Assembly: GCF_028689785.1 (NCBI RefSeq)
Contig: NZ_JAQVCN010000009.1
Span: 1-64,000, forward strand
Direction of reading: 5' to 3'
DNA from: Zoogloea sp.
GTDB lineage: Bacteria > Pseudomonadota > Gammaproteobacteria > Burkholderiales > Rhodocyclaceae
Length of the DNA stretch: 64,000 nt
Shown here: positions 37,522 to 47,234 of the stretch, piece by piece
Numbering within the stretch: the first letter of the stretch is position 1
Layout of the letters: each line of letters opens with the position of its first letter
Program-made: the position numbers and the translations under genes
Notes under the pieces: model-generated
What the model saw: only the letters and a program-made list of their open reading frames with translations
The model's database searches: none
What the model was told of the DNA's origin: nothing

Positions 37522-37973
37522 TGCGTGCGCAGGGCGTGGTGAGTCGTGTCGAGGGTGATCATGTGTGGGTCGAGGTCTCCGTCTCGGGCGGTTGCGGGCG
37601 TTGTCATGAGGCTGGTGGCTGCGGTGGCGTGAACATCGCCCGGCCTTTCGGCAAGGCGCTCCGCGTGTTGCGGCTTCACAATGATGTTGATGCCCTGCCT
37701 GGCGAGCGGGTGAGCGTCGTTGTGGATGATGGGCTGCCGCTCAGGGCTGCGTTGCTTGCTTATGGGGCGCCCGTCCTCGGGGTGCTCGCGGGGGCTGCGC
37801 TGGGTACCTCATTGGCTGCGAATGGGAATCCCGATCTTGCAGCGGCGCTAGGGGGAGGCGCGGGAGGCGTTCTGATGTATCTCTTTGGGCGTGCCCGTAG
37901 TGGTGCGGCCGAGGGGAGCATGAAGATCGAGCGTATTGCTGGCCCTTCTTCGGTCGGAGGTTGTGGCCGATGA
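37521..37973 (+). CDS. rseC: RseC/MucC-like membrane protein
   Basis: A 150-residue inner-membrane protein with CGRCHEAGGCG near residue 25, whose cysteine pattern is typical of RseC, and two hydrophobic helices at about 78-100 and 108-125. A regulatory role in sigma-E or redox signalling is suggested in other bacteria. ATG at 37521 overlaps the rseB stop; a GTG one codon earlier is also possible. Confidence 0.88.
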   Translation: MRAQGVVSRVEGDHVWVEVSVSGGCGRCHEAGGCGGVNIARPFGKALRVLRLHNDVDALPGERVSVVVDDGLPLRAALLAYGAPVLGVLAGAALGTSLAANGNPDLAAALGGGAGGVLMYLFGRARSGAAEGSMKIERIAGPSSVGGCGR

Positions 37974-39409
37974 TCGCCGCCGTGTTTGCTCAAGCAGCCT
38001 CTCGTGGTCTGGCGGTGATCTTCTGCGTGGCCCTGGCTGCGCCGGTGGTCGCGAGGGATCTTCCCGATTTTGCCGGGCTGGCAGAGCGTCAGGGAGCCGC
38101 GGTGGTGAACATCAGCACCACCCAGGCCGTGCGCCAGGTGCGTCCGGGGGTGCCCAGCCTAGAGGAGGACGATCCCATGTTCGACTTCTTCCGCCGCTTT
38201 GTGCCGCGTCATCCGGGGGCGCCACGGGGGAGTGAACCGGACAACCGCTCTCTGGGCTCAGGCTTCATCGTGTCTGCGGATGGTCATATCCTGACCAATG
38301 CCCACGTGGTGGACGGTGCTGACGAGATCGTCGTTAAGCTCACGGACAAGCGGGAGTTCCGGGCGCGGGTCATGGGGACGGATGCCCGCACGGATCTGGC
38401 CCTGCTGAAAATCGAGGCGGCGGGCTTGCCCCGGGTGAGTCTGGGGGATCCGTCAAAGCTGCGGGTGGGAGACTGGGTGGTTGCCATCGGCTCGCCCTTT
38501 GGTTTCGAGAATTCCGTGACGGCGGGGATTGTGAGTGCCAAGGGACGCTCCTTGCCCCAGGAAAACTTCGTACCCTTCATTCAGACTGACGTGGCCATCA
38601 ATCCCGGAAACTCTGGTGGCCCCCTCTTCAACATGAAGGGGGAGGTGGTGGGAATCAACTCTCAGATCTACAGCCGCACAGGTGGCTTCATGGGTCTGTC
38701 ATTTGCGATTCCCATCGATGTGGCGATGAATGTGCAGGAGCAGCTGCGTGTAGCCGGTCGGGTCCAGCGCGGCCGGGTGGGCGTGGTCATCCAGGAGGTC
38801 TCCCGGGATCTGGCGGATAGCTTCAGGTTGGGCAGGCCGGTAGGTGCGTTGGTCAGTTCCGTTGAAAAGGGTAGCCCGGCAGATAAGGCCGGCTTCGAGC
38901 AGGGTGATATCGTCCTGAGCTTCGATGGCCGTGCCGTGGAGGTGTCGACTGATCTTCCGCGGCTCGTCGGCGGGACGCGCCCGGGCAGCAAGGTGCCGGT
39001 GCAGGTCTGGCGTCGGGGGGCTGCAAGAAACCTGACCGTCCTTGTGGCCGAGTTGCCCGAAGAGAAGCCGCGCAAGGTGGCGACGCGCCTACCCAAGCCT
39101 GAGCTGGTATCGCCCAATAAGCTCGGGATCGCGGTTGCCGAGCCCAATGCCGAGCAGCGTCGGGATGGTCGTTTTGCCGCGGGCGGGGTGGTGGTGGAAG
39201 CCCTGCGCAGTGCCTCCGCCCGGGCCTCCGAGATCCAAGCGGGCGATGGGATTCTCGCGCTGGTCAGCAAAGGGGTGCGTATCGAGACCCGTTCCGTTGA
39301 GCAGTTCAACCGTGCGGTGGCCAGCCTGGATGCGGGGCAGGCCGTGACCTTGCTGATTGCGCGTGGTGACGTACAGACTTTCGTGCCGGTGCGATCCCTT
39401 GAGCGCTGA
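37970..39409 (+). CDS. mucD: Periplasmic serine protease DegP/MucD
   Basis: HtrA-type protease and chaperone of 479 residues. The start at 37970 follows CGGAGG by nine bases and overlaps rseC. The signal peptide is MIAAVFAQAASRGLAVIFCVALAAP. Catalytic His lies in ILTNAHVVDGADEI, Asp in ARTDLALLKIE and Ser in NPGNSGGPLFNMKGE. Two PDZ domains follow (about 285-370 and 395-475), the second divergent. It is the fifth gene of the sigma-E operon. Confidence 0.95.
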   Translation: MIAAVFAQAASRGLAVIFCVALAAPVVARDLPDFAGLAERQGAAVVNISTTQAVRQVRPGVPSLEEDDPMFDFFRRFVPRHPGAPRGSEPDNRSLGSGFIVSADGHILTNAHVVDGADEIVVKLTDKREFRARVMGTDARTDLALLKIEAAGLPRVSLGDPSKLRVGDWVVAIGSPFGFENSVTAGIVSAKGRSLPQENFVPFIQTDVAINPGNSGGPLFNMKGEVVGINSQIYSRTGGFMGLSFAIPIDVAMNVQEQLRVAGRVQRGRVGVVIQEVSRDLADSFRLGRPVGALVSSVEKGSPADKAGFEQGDIVLSFDGRAVEVSTDLPRLVGGTRPGSKVPVQVWRRGAARNLTVLVAELPEEKPRKVATRLPKPELVSPNKLGIAVAEPNAEQRRDGRFAAGGVVVEALRSASARASEIQAGDGILALVSKGVRIETRSVEQFNRAVASLDAGQAVTLLIARGDVQTFVPVRSLER

Positions 39410-39650
39410 TCGTGAGCTCACCGTGTTGAGCCGGGAGTGGTGCCATTTGTGCCATGAACTGCTTGATGCCCTCAAGCCCCTGCAGAATGAACTGGGCTTT
39501 CGCGTGACCGTGGTCGATGTGGATGCCCACGAGGACCTTGAGGCCCGGTGGAGCGAGTGGGTGCCGGTGGTGCTCGACGGCGAGACCGAGATCTGCCACC
39601 ACTTCCTCGATGAGTCTGCCGTTCGTGCTCATTTCCGGCGTATCGGTTAG
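39399..39650 (+). CDS. Glutaredoxin-like thiol protein
   Basis: An 83-residue thioredoxin-fold protein with a CxxC redox motif in [12 protein letters not shown] near residue 15 and VPVVLDGE, which fits the cis-Pro loop. The best start is TTG at 39399, overlapping mucD; no SD is evident. It belongs to the DUF836-type glutaredoxins found next to lepA in beta- and gammaproteobacteria. It may help redox state of translation or envelope proteins, but its partner is unknown. Confidence 0.8.
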   Translation: MSADRELTVLSREWCHLCHELLDALKPLQNELGFRVTVVDVDAHEDLEARWSEWVPVVLDGETEICHHFLDESAVRAHFRRIG

Positions 39651-39685
39651 AATGCAAGTCTTTGCCAGGCAAACAAAATTTATCA

Positions 39686-39708
39686 GGGTGCCCTCCGGCA
39701 CCCTTTTT
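39686..39708 (+). terminator. Hairpin with T-run at the lepA start
   Basis: GGGTGCC/GGCACCC (7-bp stem, CTCC loop) followed by five T. The first lepA ATG (39710) follows two bases later. It looks like the terminator of the sigma-E operon, yet it occupies the usual SD region of lepA. Confidence 0.7.
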
Positions 39709-39718
39709 CATGGCCCAC

Positions 39719-41515
39719 ATGCAACACATCAGAAACTTCTCGATCATCGCCCATATCGACCACGGTAAATCCACCCTGGCCGACCGGATCATCCAGCTGT
39801 GTGGCGGTCTCTCCGCCCGGGAGATGGAAAGCCAGGTTCTCGACTCGATGGATATCGAGCGTGAGCGTGGTATCACCATCAAGGCCCAGACGGCAGCGCT
39901 GAGCTACCGCGCCAAGGATGGTCAGATTTATAACCTCAACCTTATCGACACGCCGGGGCACGTGGATTTCTCGTACGAAGTCTCCCGCTCTCTTGCCGCC
40001 TGCGAGGGCGGGCTGCTCGTGGTGGATGCGTCCCAGGGTGTCGAGGCCCAGACCGTGGCCAACTGCTATACGGCACTGGAGCAGGGCGTCGAAGTGGTGC
40101 CGGTTCTGAACAAGATGGATTTGCCTCAGGCCAATCCGGACGGTGCCAAGCAGGAAATCGAGGACGTGATCGGGATTGATGCGAGCGATGCGATTCCGTG
40201 TTCGGCCAAGACCGGTATGGGCGTCGAGGACATCCTGGAGGCGGTGATTGCGCGGATTCCGCCGCCCAAGGGCGATCCGGAGGCGCCCCTCAAGGCCCTG
40301 ATCATCGACTCGTGGTTCGACAACTACGTGGGTGTGGTGATGCTGGTGCGGGTAGTCGATGGCGTGCTCAAGCCCAAGGACAAGATTCTCTTCATGTCCA
40401 ATGGCAATCAGCACCTGTGCGAGCAGGTGGGCGTGTTCACCCCCAAGTCCCTGCAGCGCGACTCGCTGTCCGCCGGCCAGGTAGGCTTCATCATCGCCGG
40501 CATCAAGGAGTTGAAGTCGGCGAAGGTGGGGGACACCATCACCCTGGCCAGCCGCAAGGCAGAGCAGCCGCTGGCCGGTTTCAAGGAGATCAAGCCGCAG
40601 GTGTTTGCCGGCCTTTATCCGGTGGAGTCCAACGAATACGATCAGCTCCGCGAGTCGCTCGAGAAGCTGCGCCTCAACGACGCTTCCTTGCAGTTCGAGC
40701 CCGAAGTTTCCCAGGCCCTGGGTTTCGGTTTCCGTTGCGGTTTCCTTGGTCTGCTCCACATGGAGATCGTCCAGGAGCGCCTGGAGCGCGAGTTCGACAT
40801 GAACCTCATCACTACGGCGCCGACCGTGGTCTACGAGGTGCTCATGAAGGACGGTACCGTCGAACAGGTCTCCAACCCGTCGCGCCTGCCGGATCTCTCC
40901 AAGGTCGAGGAGGTGAGGGAGCCGATCATCAAGGCGGTCATCTTCCTGCCCCAGGAGTATGTGGGTTCGGTGATCACCCTGTGCAACCAGAAGCGCGGTG
41001 CCCAGGTGGATATGCTCTACCACGGCCGCCAGGTACAGCTGATCTACGACATGCCCATGAACGAAGTTGTGATGGACTTCTTCGACAAGCTGAAGTCTGT
41101 GTCGAGGGGCTACGCGTCTCTCGACTACGAGTTCAAGGAGTATCGTGCCGCCGATCTGGTCAAGCTCGATGTGCTGGTGTCCAGCGAGAAGGTGGACGCC
41201 CTGTCCATCATCGTGCACCGGGCCAACTCCCAGTATCGTGGCCGTGAGCTGGTGGCCAAGCTGCGTGAGCTGATCCCGCGCCAGATGTTCGACGTGGCCA
41301 TCCAGGCAGCCATCGGCTCCAACATCGTGGCCCGTGAAACCATCAAGGCCCTGCGCAAGAACGTGTTGGCCAAGTGTTACGGCGGTGACATCACGCGGAA
41401 GAAGAAACTCCTCGAGAAGCAGAAGGAGGGCAAGAAGCGGATGAAGCAGGTGGGTAACGTGGAGATTCCGCAGGAGGCCTTCCTGGCCGTGCTGCGGGTC
41501 GATGAAGGTAAATAA
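39719..41515 (+). CDS. lepA: Elongation factor 4 (LepA)
   Basis: Ribosome-associated GTPase of 598 residues from ATG 39719 ([20 protein letters not shown]). G1 is in [10 protein letters not shown]3 [13 protein letters not shown]4 NKMDLPQ. The C-terminal domain [19 protein letters not shown] is unique to LepA. An ATG at 39710 is also possible. A TAGAAT -10-like box at 39648-39653 overlaps the previous stop codon. Upstream of lepB as in E. coli. Confidence 0.97.
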   Translation: MQHIRNFSIIAHIDHGKSTLADRIIQLCGGLSAREMESQVLDSMDIERERGITIKAQTAALSYRAKDGQIYNLNLIDTPGHVDFSYEVSRSLAACEGGLLVVDASQGVEAQTVANCYTALEQGVEVVPVLNKMDLPQANPDGAKQEIEDVIGIDASDAIPCSAKTGMGVEDILEAVIARIPPPKGDPEAPLKALIIDSWFDNYVGVVMLVRVVDGVLKPKDKILFMSNGNQHLCEQVGVFTPKSLQRDSLSAGQVGFIIAGIKELKSAKVGDTITLASRKAEQPLAGFKEIKPQVFAGLYPVESNEYDQLRESLEKLRLNDASLQFEPEVSQALGFGFRCGFLGLLHMEIVQERLEREFDMNLITTAPTVVYEVLMKDGTVEQVSNPSRLPDLSKVEEVREPIIKAVIFLPQEYVGSVITLCNQKRGAQVDMLYHGRQVQLIYDMPMNEVVMDFFDKLKSVSRGYASLDYEFKEYRAADLVKLDVLVSSEKVDALSIIVHRANSQYRGRELVAKLRELIPRQMFDVAIQAAIGSNIVARETIKALRKNVLAKCYGGDITRKKKLLEKQKEGKKRMKQVGNVEIPQEAFLAVLRVDEGK

Positions 41516-41545
41516 GCCGGTGTATCCGGCAGCAGGAGTGCTTGC

Positions 41546-42334
41546 GTGAATTTCGCCCTGATTCTTTTTGGCTTGCTGGTCGTGAGTGGTGTCCTGTGGG
41601 CCCTCGATCGATTTGTTGCGAGCAAGCGGCGTTCGGTTGGTGCCAAATCGCCCTGGTGGGTGGAGTATGGGGCCAGTTTTTTTCCGGTCATCCTGGTGGT
41701 CTTCTTTCTGCGCTCATTTGTCGTCGAGCCCTTCAAGATCCCCTCTGGTTCGATGATTCCGACCCTGCTGGTGGGTGACTTCATCCTCGTCAACAAGTGG
41801 ACTTACGGTATCCGTCTGCCGGTCATCAACAAGAAGGTCATCGAGGTGAATCAGCCCAAGCGTGGCGACGTCATGGTCTTCCGCTTTCCGGCCGACCCGT
41901 CCCTCGACTACATCAAGCGTGTGGTGGGCCTGCCTGGTGACAAGGTCGAGTACATCGACAAGAAGCTCAGCGTCAATGGTGTGGCCATGACCCAGCGCGA
42001 GGAGGGCGATTATCTTCACGCCGACCGCCTCTACTATTCGCCGCGCCGGGCCGAAAAGCTGGGTGAGGTCGAGCACAGCATCATCGTGGAAAATGACGCA
42101 CCTGCCTTCGTTTCCCAGATTACCCAGTACGCTTACCGTGACAACTGCACCTATACTAGCCGTGGCGTGACCTGCACGGTGCCCGATGGGCACTATTTCA
42201 TGATGGGTGACAATCGGGACGGGAGCTTTGACAGTCGGGGCTGGGGCTTCGTGCCCGAGCAGAATATTGTCGGTAAGGCATTCTTCATCTGGTTCAATTT
42301 CAGCGACCTGAAACGCATCGGCAGCTTCCATTGA
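41546..42334 (+). CDS. lepB: Signal peptidase I
   Basis: Membrane protease cleaving exported proteins (262 residues). Two N-terminal helices (about 3-20 and 45-62) anchor it; the serine nucleophile is in KIPSGSMIPTLLVGD and the general-base lysine in LDYIKRVVGLPGD. HYFMMGDNRDGSFDSRGWG is the third conserved box. GTG start at 41546 with AGCAGGAG upstream; lepA-lepB spacing is 30 bases. Confidence 0.97.
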   Translation: MNFALILFGLLVVSGVLWALDRFVASKRRSVGAKSPWWVEYGASFFPVILVVFFLRSFVVEPFKIPSGSMIPTLLVGDFILVNKWTYGIRLPVINKKVIEVNQPKRGDVMVFRFPADPSLDYIKRVVGLPGDKVEYIDKKLSVNGVAMTQREEGDYLHADRLYYSPRRAEKLGEVEHSIIVENDAPAFVSQITQYAYRDNCTYTSRGVTCTVPDGHYFMMGDNRDGSFDSRGWGFVPEQNIVGKAFFIWFNFSDLKRIGSFH

Positions 42335-42336
42335 TC

Positions 42337-42705
42337 ATGACGCGAAAAAGTCAGTCGGGCCTCAGCCTCATCGGCGTGCTGTTTGTCGGTGCCGCGCTTA
42401 GCGCCTTTGTCCTGTTGGGTTTGAAGCTGATTCCGGTCTTGACCGAGTATCACGGCATCAAGCGGTCGATCGCGGCGGTGGCCGGTGAGGCTGACCCCCA
42501 AAACGCCAGCGTTTCCCAGTTGCGCAACGCATTCTCCAAGCGCGCCACCGTGGATGACATCACCAGCATTTCCCCCGCCGACCTGGATATCACCAAGGAA
42601 GACGGCCGGATCGTGATTTCTGTCGACTACTCCCGCAAGATTCACCTGTTTTACAACGTGAGTCTCGTCATCGATTTCTCGACAAGCACCGGGCCGTCCC
42701 GTTGA
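42337..42705 (+). CDS. DUF4845 single-pass membrane protein
   Basis: A 122-residue protein with a short basic start, a hydrophobic helix (about 8-30, LSLIGVLFVGAALSAFVLLG) and a soluble domain with SISPADLDITKEDGRIVISV. The N-terminus resembles a type IV pilin-like helix. DUF4845 genes lie between lepB and rnc in many beta- and gammaproteobacteria; function unknown. ATG at 42337 is preferred to TTG at 42331. Confidence 0.88.
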   Translation: MTRKSQSGLSLIGVLFVGAALSAFVLLGLKLIPVLTEYHGIKRSIAAVAGEADPQNASVSQLRNAFSKRATVDDITSISPADLDITKEDGRIVISVDYSRKIHLFYNVSLVIDFSTSTGPSR

Positions 42706-42715
42706 TCAGGCCGAC

Positions 42716-43387
42716 ATGAAGCTGGAAGGTTTGCAGCGGGCCATCGGCCATAGCTTTGCCCGTCCCGAGTTGCTCGAACAGGCCGTGACCCATCGCAGTT
42801 TTGGGTCGCCCCACAACGAGCGGCTTGAGTTTCTGGGGGATAGTGTCCTCAACTGTGTCACCGCGCTGGCCCTGTTCGGGCGTTTCGGTGAGTTGCGTGA
42901 GGGTGATTTGTCCCGCCTGCGGGCCAATCTCGTGCGTCAGGAGGCGCTGCACCGGCTGGCTGACGGCCTGAATCTCGGTGAATACCTGCGTCTGGGCGAA
43001 GGTGAGCTGAAGAGTGGTGGCCACCGGCGTCCGTCGATTCTCGCCGATGCCCTGGAGGCCATCTTTGCGGCGGTATATATCGATGCGGGTTTCGAGGCAG
43101 CCAAGGCGGTCATTGATCGGCTTTACGCGTCCTCGCTTGCCGGGCTGGATCCGGCCCGCGCCTTGAAAGACCCAAAGACGGCCCTGCAAGAGTGGCTTCA
43201 GGGCCGGCGCATGGCGCTGCCCCGTTATTCCCTTGCCGATACCCGCGGCGAGGCTCATCAGCAGGAATTCGAGGTCGAGTGCGAGATCGCCGGCCTCGGT
43301 CTCAAGACCCGCGGCGTAGGCGTCAGCCGCCGCGCTGCCGAACAGCAGTCCGCCCAGCGGGCGCTGGAACTTCTCCCCAAGCAATGA
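42716..43387 (+). CDS. rnc: Ribonuclease III
   Basis: Double-strand RNA endonuclease of 223 residues. The catalytic motif [14 protein letters not shown] (residues 38-51) and [16 protein letters not shown] supply acidic metal ligands. A dsRNA-binding domain follows from about 152 ([15 protein letters not shown]). It overlaps era by four bases. Confidence 0.97.
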   Translation: MKLEGLQRAIGHSFARPELLEQAVTHRSFGSPHNERLEFLGDSVLNCVTALALFGRFGELREGDLSRLRANLVRQEALHRLADGLNLGEYLRLGEGELKSGGHRRPSILADALEAIFAAVYIDAGFEAAKAVIDRLYASSLAGLDPARALKDPKTALQEWLQGRRMALPRYSLADTRGEAHQQEFEVECEIAGLGLKTRGVGVSRRAAEQQSAQRALELLPKQ

Positions 43388-44292
43388 CCGACACCCAATC
43401 TGCCGCCGACCAGCCCTTCCGTACAGGCTTCGTTGCCATTGTCGGACGCCCGAATGTGGGCAAGTCCACCCTGCTCAACCGTTTGATCGGTCAAAAGATC
43501 AGCATCGTCTCGCGCAAGGCCCAGACTACCCGTCATCGGGTAACCGGGGTGCTGACCGAAGGGGCGGCCCAGTTTATCTTCGTCGATACGCCGGGCTTCC
43601 AGACCCGTCACAAGAACGCCCTCAACCGGGCCATGAACCGCACTGTCACCCAAGTGCTGGCAGACGTGGACCTGGTGCTGTTCGTCATCGAGAGCGGCCG
43701 CTACGGCCCCGATGACGAACAGGTGGTGAAGCTCTTGCCTGAAGGCGCCAAAGTCATCCTTGTAGTGAACAAGGTGGATCTGCTTGAGGACAAGGCCCGC
43801 ATGCTGCCCTTCCTGCAGAAGATGAGCGCGGTCTATCCCTTCGCCGAGATCGTGCCGGTGAGCGCCGAGAAAGGGCGCAACACCGATCAGCTCGTCAAGG
43901 CTGCCCAGCCTTACCTCCCCGAAGCAGACCCTATTTTCGATGCGGATGACATCACCGACCGCAGCGAGCGCTTCCTGGCTGCCGAGTTCCTGCGCGAGAA
44001 GCTGTTCCGCCAGCTTGGCGAGGAACTGCCCTATGGCATGACCGTCGAGATCGAGAAGTTCGAGGCCGAACCCGGCCTGCGCCGCATTCATGCAGCCATC
44101 ATTGTGGACAAGTCTGCCCACAAGGCCATGGTGATCGGCAAGGGAGGCGAGCGCCTGAAGCGCATCGGCACAGAAGCCAGACTCGAGATGGAGAAGCTCT
44201 TCGACTCCAAGGTCTTTCTGGAGGTCTGGGTCAAGGTCAAGAGTGGCTGGGCTGACGACGAGCGGGCCCTCAAGAGCCTCGGTTACGAATAG
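43384..44292 (+). CDS. era: Ribosome-assembly GTPase Era
   Basis: 16S rRNA maturation GTPase of 302 residues. G1 [19 protein letters not shown]3 [18 protein letters not shown]4 NKVDLLEDK. The C-terminal KH domain contains [20 protein letters not shown]. Start overlaps rnc stop. Together with rnc it links ribosome RNA processing. Confidence 0.97.
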   Translation: MTDTQSAADQPFRTGFVAIVGRPNVGKSTLLNRLIGQKISIVSRKAQTTRHRVTGVLTEGAAQFIFVDTPGFQTRHKNALNRAMNRTVTQVLADVDLVLFVIESGRYGPDDEQVVKLLPEGAKVILVVNKVDLLEDKARMLPFLQKMSAVYPFAEIVPVSAEKGRNTDQLVKAAQPYLPEADPIFDADDITDRSERFLAAEFLREKLFRQLGEELPYGMTVEIEKFEAEPGLRRIHAAIIVDKSAHKAMVIGKGGERLKRIGTEARLEMEKLFDSKVFLEVWVKVKSGWADDERALKSLGYE

Positions 44293-44313
44293 GCCTTTCC
44301 GGAACTGCCCGCC

Positions 44314-45051
44314 GTGAGTGCCAGGCAGCGGATAGACCAGCAACCCGGCTTCGTGCTGCACAGCTATCCCTATCGGGAAACCAGCCTGATCGTTGAGGTC
44401 TTCAGCCGTGACCACGGCCGTATCGGCCTGGTGGCCAAGGGGGCGCGGCGCCCCATGTCGCAGCTCCGCGGCGTGTTGATGGCTTTCCAGCCCCTGTTCA
44501 TCGACTGGAGCGGCGGCGGCGAGATGAAGACCCTGGTCCGGGCCGAGTGGCAGGGGGGGCAGCCCCTTCTTGGCGGCCAGGCCCTGCTGTGTGCCTATTA
44601 TCTGAATGAGCTCCTGCTGCGTTTGATGCCTCGGGAGGACGCGCATCCGGCCCTTTATCAGGCCTACGGTGAGGCTCTGCGGGCTTTGGCCGTGGGCGAT
44701 TCCCAGGAAGTGGTGCTTCGGCGCTTTGAGCTGGCCTTGCTCCAGGAGCTGGGATACGGCCTTGAATTGGAGACGGATTGTGATGGTTTGCCCGTCCTGC
44801 CCGATAGCGACTACGCCTATATAATCGAGCGCGGCGCGGTGGCCCTCGACGAGCATCGGATCGACGATCCGGCGGTGGTCCGCGGCAAGACCCTCATCGA
44901 CATGGCCCACCAGGATCTGCGTGATCCCGACACCCTGGCCCAAAGCAAGGCTTTGATGCGCCGGCTCATCCAGCATTACCTCGGCGGACAGGTGCTCCAA
45001 TCCCGCCGTGTATTCACCGAATTGTTTGCCTATCCCGGAGACCCGTCTTGA
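44314..45051 (+). CDS. recO: DNA repair protein RecO
   Basis: A 245-residue recombination mediator helping RecA loading. It has the N-terminal OB-fold (PGFVLHSYPYRETSLIVEVF and GRIGLVAKGARRP) and a helical C-terminal half with ALLCAYYLNELLLRLMP. The start is GTG at 44314. Overlaps pdxJ by four bases. Confidence 0.94.
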   Translation: MSARQRIDQQPGFVLHSYPYRETSLIVEVFSRDHGRIGLVAKGARRPMSQLRGVLMAFQPLFIDWSGGGEMKTLVRAEWQGGQPLLGGQALLCAYYLNELLLRLMPREDAHPALYQAYGEALRALAVGDSQEVVLRRFELALLQELGYGLELETDCDGLPVLPDSDYAYIIERGAVALDEHRIDDPAVVRGKTLIDMAHQDLRDPDTLAQSKALMRRLIQHYLGGQVLQSRRVFTELFAYPGDPS

Positions 45052-45809
45052 TCGAACTTGGCGTCAATATCGACCACGTGGCCACCCTGCGTCAGGCCCG
45101 CCGCACTTGGGAGCCGGATCCTTGCTGGGCGGCCATGGAGGCCCATCTGGGCGGTGCAGACGGGATTACCGTCCATTTGCGCGAGGATCGTCGCCACATT
45201 CAGGATGCCGATGTGCGCAAGCTTGGCGAGCTCACCCAGATCAAGCTCAACCTCGAGATGGCAGCAACCGACGAGATGGTTGGTATTGCCTGTGCGCTGA
45301 AGCCTCAGATGGCCATGTTTGTGCCTGAGGGGCGCCACGAGGTGACCACCGAGGGGGGGCTTGATATCGTCTCCCAAGAGGCCCGCCTCAAGGATGCGGT
45401 GGCGCGTCTGGCCGAGGAAGGCATCATCGTCAGTGTCTTCATTGATGCCGAGATCGCCCAGGTGGAGGCAGCCGAGCGCATCGGCGCGAAGGTCTGCGAA
45501 ATCCATACGGGCCCTTACGCCCATGCCTTCCACAGCGCCGGGCGCGACGCGGAGAGCCCTGCGGTGCTCGCCGAAATCGACAAGATCCGTCAGGCCGGCG
45601 CCGCCATACGGGCGCTCGGGCTGCGCTTCAACGCGGGGCATGCGCTCAATTACTACAACGTCCAGCCCATCGCCCGGTTGCCGGGCATTCGCGAGCTGCA
45701 TATCGGGCACGCCATCGTCAGCCGTTCGGTGTTCACCGGTCTTCGTGAGGCCGTGCGTGAGATGAAGCGTCTCATGCGGGAAGCCGCCGAGCGCGGCGAG
45801 CCGGCGTGA
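45048..45809 (+). CDS. pdxJ: Pyridoxine 5'-phosphate synthase
   Basis: Last step of de novo vitamin B6 synthesis, joining aminoacetone phosphate with deoxyxylulose phosphate. The 253 residues begin MIELGVNIDHVATLRQARRT from a TTG start. LEMAATDEMVGIACALKP, VSVFIDAE and RELHIGHAIVSRSVFTGL are family hallmarks. Overlaps acpS by four bases. Confidence 0.97.
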   Translation: MIELGVNIDHVATLRQARRTWEPDPCWAAMEAHLGGADGITVHLREDRRHIQDADVRKLGELTQIKLNLEMAATDEMVGIACALKPQMAMFVPEGRHEVTTEGGLDIVSQEARLKDAVARLAEEGIIVSVFIDAEIAQVEAAERIGAKVCEIHTGPYAHAFHSAGRDAESPAVLAEIDKIRQAGAAIRALGLRFNAGHALNYYNVQPIARLPGIRELHIGHAIVSRSVFTGLREAVREMKRLMREAAERGEPA

Positions 45810-46183
45810 TCTACGGGGTCGGCACCGACATCGTGCGGGTGGCCCGTATGGCCGATGCGCTGACCCGCCACGGAGTGCGCTTCGCCGAGCGCATCCTGGA
45901 TGTCTCCGAGCAGCCCGCATTTCATTCGGCCGCTGCCCCGGACCGCTTCCTGGCCAAACGCTTTGCTGCCAAGGAGGCCTTCGGCAAGGCCCTCGGCACC
46001 GGCGTCGCCGTGCCGGCCACGCTGCACGCCCTGCGGGTTGGTCATGATGCGCTGGGCAAGCCCCACTTCGAGTACTCACCAAGCCTCGCCGATTACATGA
46101 CGGAGCGGGGCCTCTGCGCTCATCTCAGCCTGTCCGACGAGGCCGACTATGTTGTTGCTTTTGCCGTCATCGAAAGACCATGA
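45806..46183 (+). CDS. acpS: Holo-ACP synthase
   Basis: Transfers 4'-phosphopantetheine from CoA to acyl carrier protein (acpP in this window). The 125 residues show IYGVGTDIVRVARM at the start and the metal-binding LAKRFAAKEAFGKALGTG. GTG start at 45806 in the pdxJ stop (GTGA). Confidence 0.96.
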   Translation: MIYGVGTDIVRVARMADALTRHGVRFAERILDVSEQPAFHSAAAPDRFLAKRFAAKEAFGKALGTGVAVPATLHALRVGHDALGKPHFEYSPSLADYMTERGLCAHLSLSDEADYVVAFAVIERP

Positions 46184-47217
46184 AGTCCTCTCCTGCCTTC
46201 CCCGGCCCCGTCATGCTCGACGTTGTTGGCCACGAGATCACCGCCGAAGAGCGGGAGATCTTGCAGCATCCCCTTGTTGGCGGCGTAATTCTGTTCGCCC
46301 GCAACTATGCCGAGCCGGAGCAACTGCGCGCCCTCACTGGGGCGATCCGCGCTGCCCGGCCGGAGCTGGTGATTTCCGTCGATCATGAAGGGGGGCGCGT
46401 GCAGCGTTTCCGCGAGGGCTTCACCCGGCTGCCGGCGATGCGTCGTCTCGGCGAGGCCTGGGCGGCTGATCCGGCGGTGGGCAGGGCCTGCGCCCGCCAG
46501 GCCGGCTTTGTGCTCGCCGCCGAGTTGCGCGCCCATGGTGTGGACCTTAGCTATGCCCCGGTGCTTGACCTGGATTACGGCGTCAGCAGCGTGATTGGCG
46601 ACCGGGCTTTCCATCGGGATCCCCAGGTGGCCGCCGAGCTGGCCGGCGAGGTGGTGGCCGGGCTGGCCGACGCCGGCCTGCGAGCGGTAGGCAAGCATTT
46701 TCCCGGGCATGGCGCTGTCGAGGCGGATTCCCATGTGGCGATTCCCGTGGACAGCCGCAGCTTCGAAGCCGTGTGGGCCGAGGACATCGTTCCTTTCCGC
46801 GTGCTCGCCCCCCAGTTGGGCGGTGTAATGCCTGCCCATGTGATCTTCGAGAACATCGATGCCCGTCCGGCGGGTTTCTCCCATTTCTGGCTGCAGGATG
46901 TGCTGCGCGGCAGGCTCGGCTTTCAAGGCGTGATTTTCAGCGACGACCTGACCATGGAAGGGGCCAGTGTGGCCGGGGGCATCGTGGCCCGGGCCGAGGC
47001 TGCGCACTCCGCCGGCTGCGACATGGTACTGGTGTGCAACCGCCCGGACATGGCCGTGGACCTGCTCGACAACTGGCGCCCCGAGGCACATGCGGGCAGT
47101 CGTGAGCGCATCATGGCACTGCGCCCCAGGCCGGGGACAGCGCCGGCAGATCCTGACACCCTGGCCGGCTGGGCACCTTATTGCGCGGCCCGTGACGGCG
47201 TGCGGGCCCTCGCCTGA
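46180..47217 (+). CDS. nagZ: Beta-N-acetylglucosaminidase NagZ
   Basis: Glycoside hydrolase family 3 enzyme recycling cell-wall muropeptides. The 345 residues contain VISVDHEGGRVQRF, the KHFPGHG motif (His of the catalytic pair) near residue 172 and the nucleophile aspartate in IFSDDLTMEGASVAGG. No signal peptide, as expected for a cytosolic enzyme. Coupled to acpS by ATGA. Confidence 0.95.
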   Translation: MKSSPAFPGPVMLDVVGHEITAEEREILQHPLVGGVILFARNYAEPEQLRALTGAIRAARPELVISVDHEGGRVQRFREGFTRLPAMRRLGEAWAADPAVGRACARQAGFVLAAELRAHGVDLSYAPVLDLDYGVSSVIGDRAFHRDPQVAAELAGEVVAGLADAGLRAVGKHFPGHGAVEADSHVAIPVDSRSFEAVWAEDIVPFRVLAPQLGGVMPAHVIFENIDARPAGFSHFWLQDVLRGRLGFQGVIFSDDLTMEGASVAGGIVARAEAAHSAGCDMVLVCNRPDMAVDLLDNWRPEAHAGSRERIMALRPRPGTAPADPDTLAGWAPYCAARDGVRALA

Positions 47218-47234
47218 ATTCGGGGCTCGCGGTC

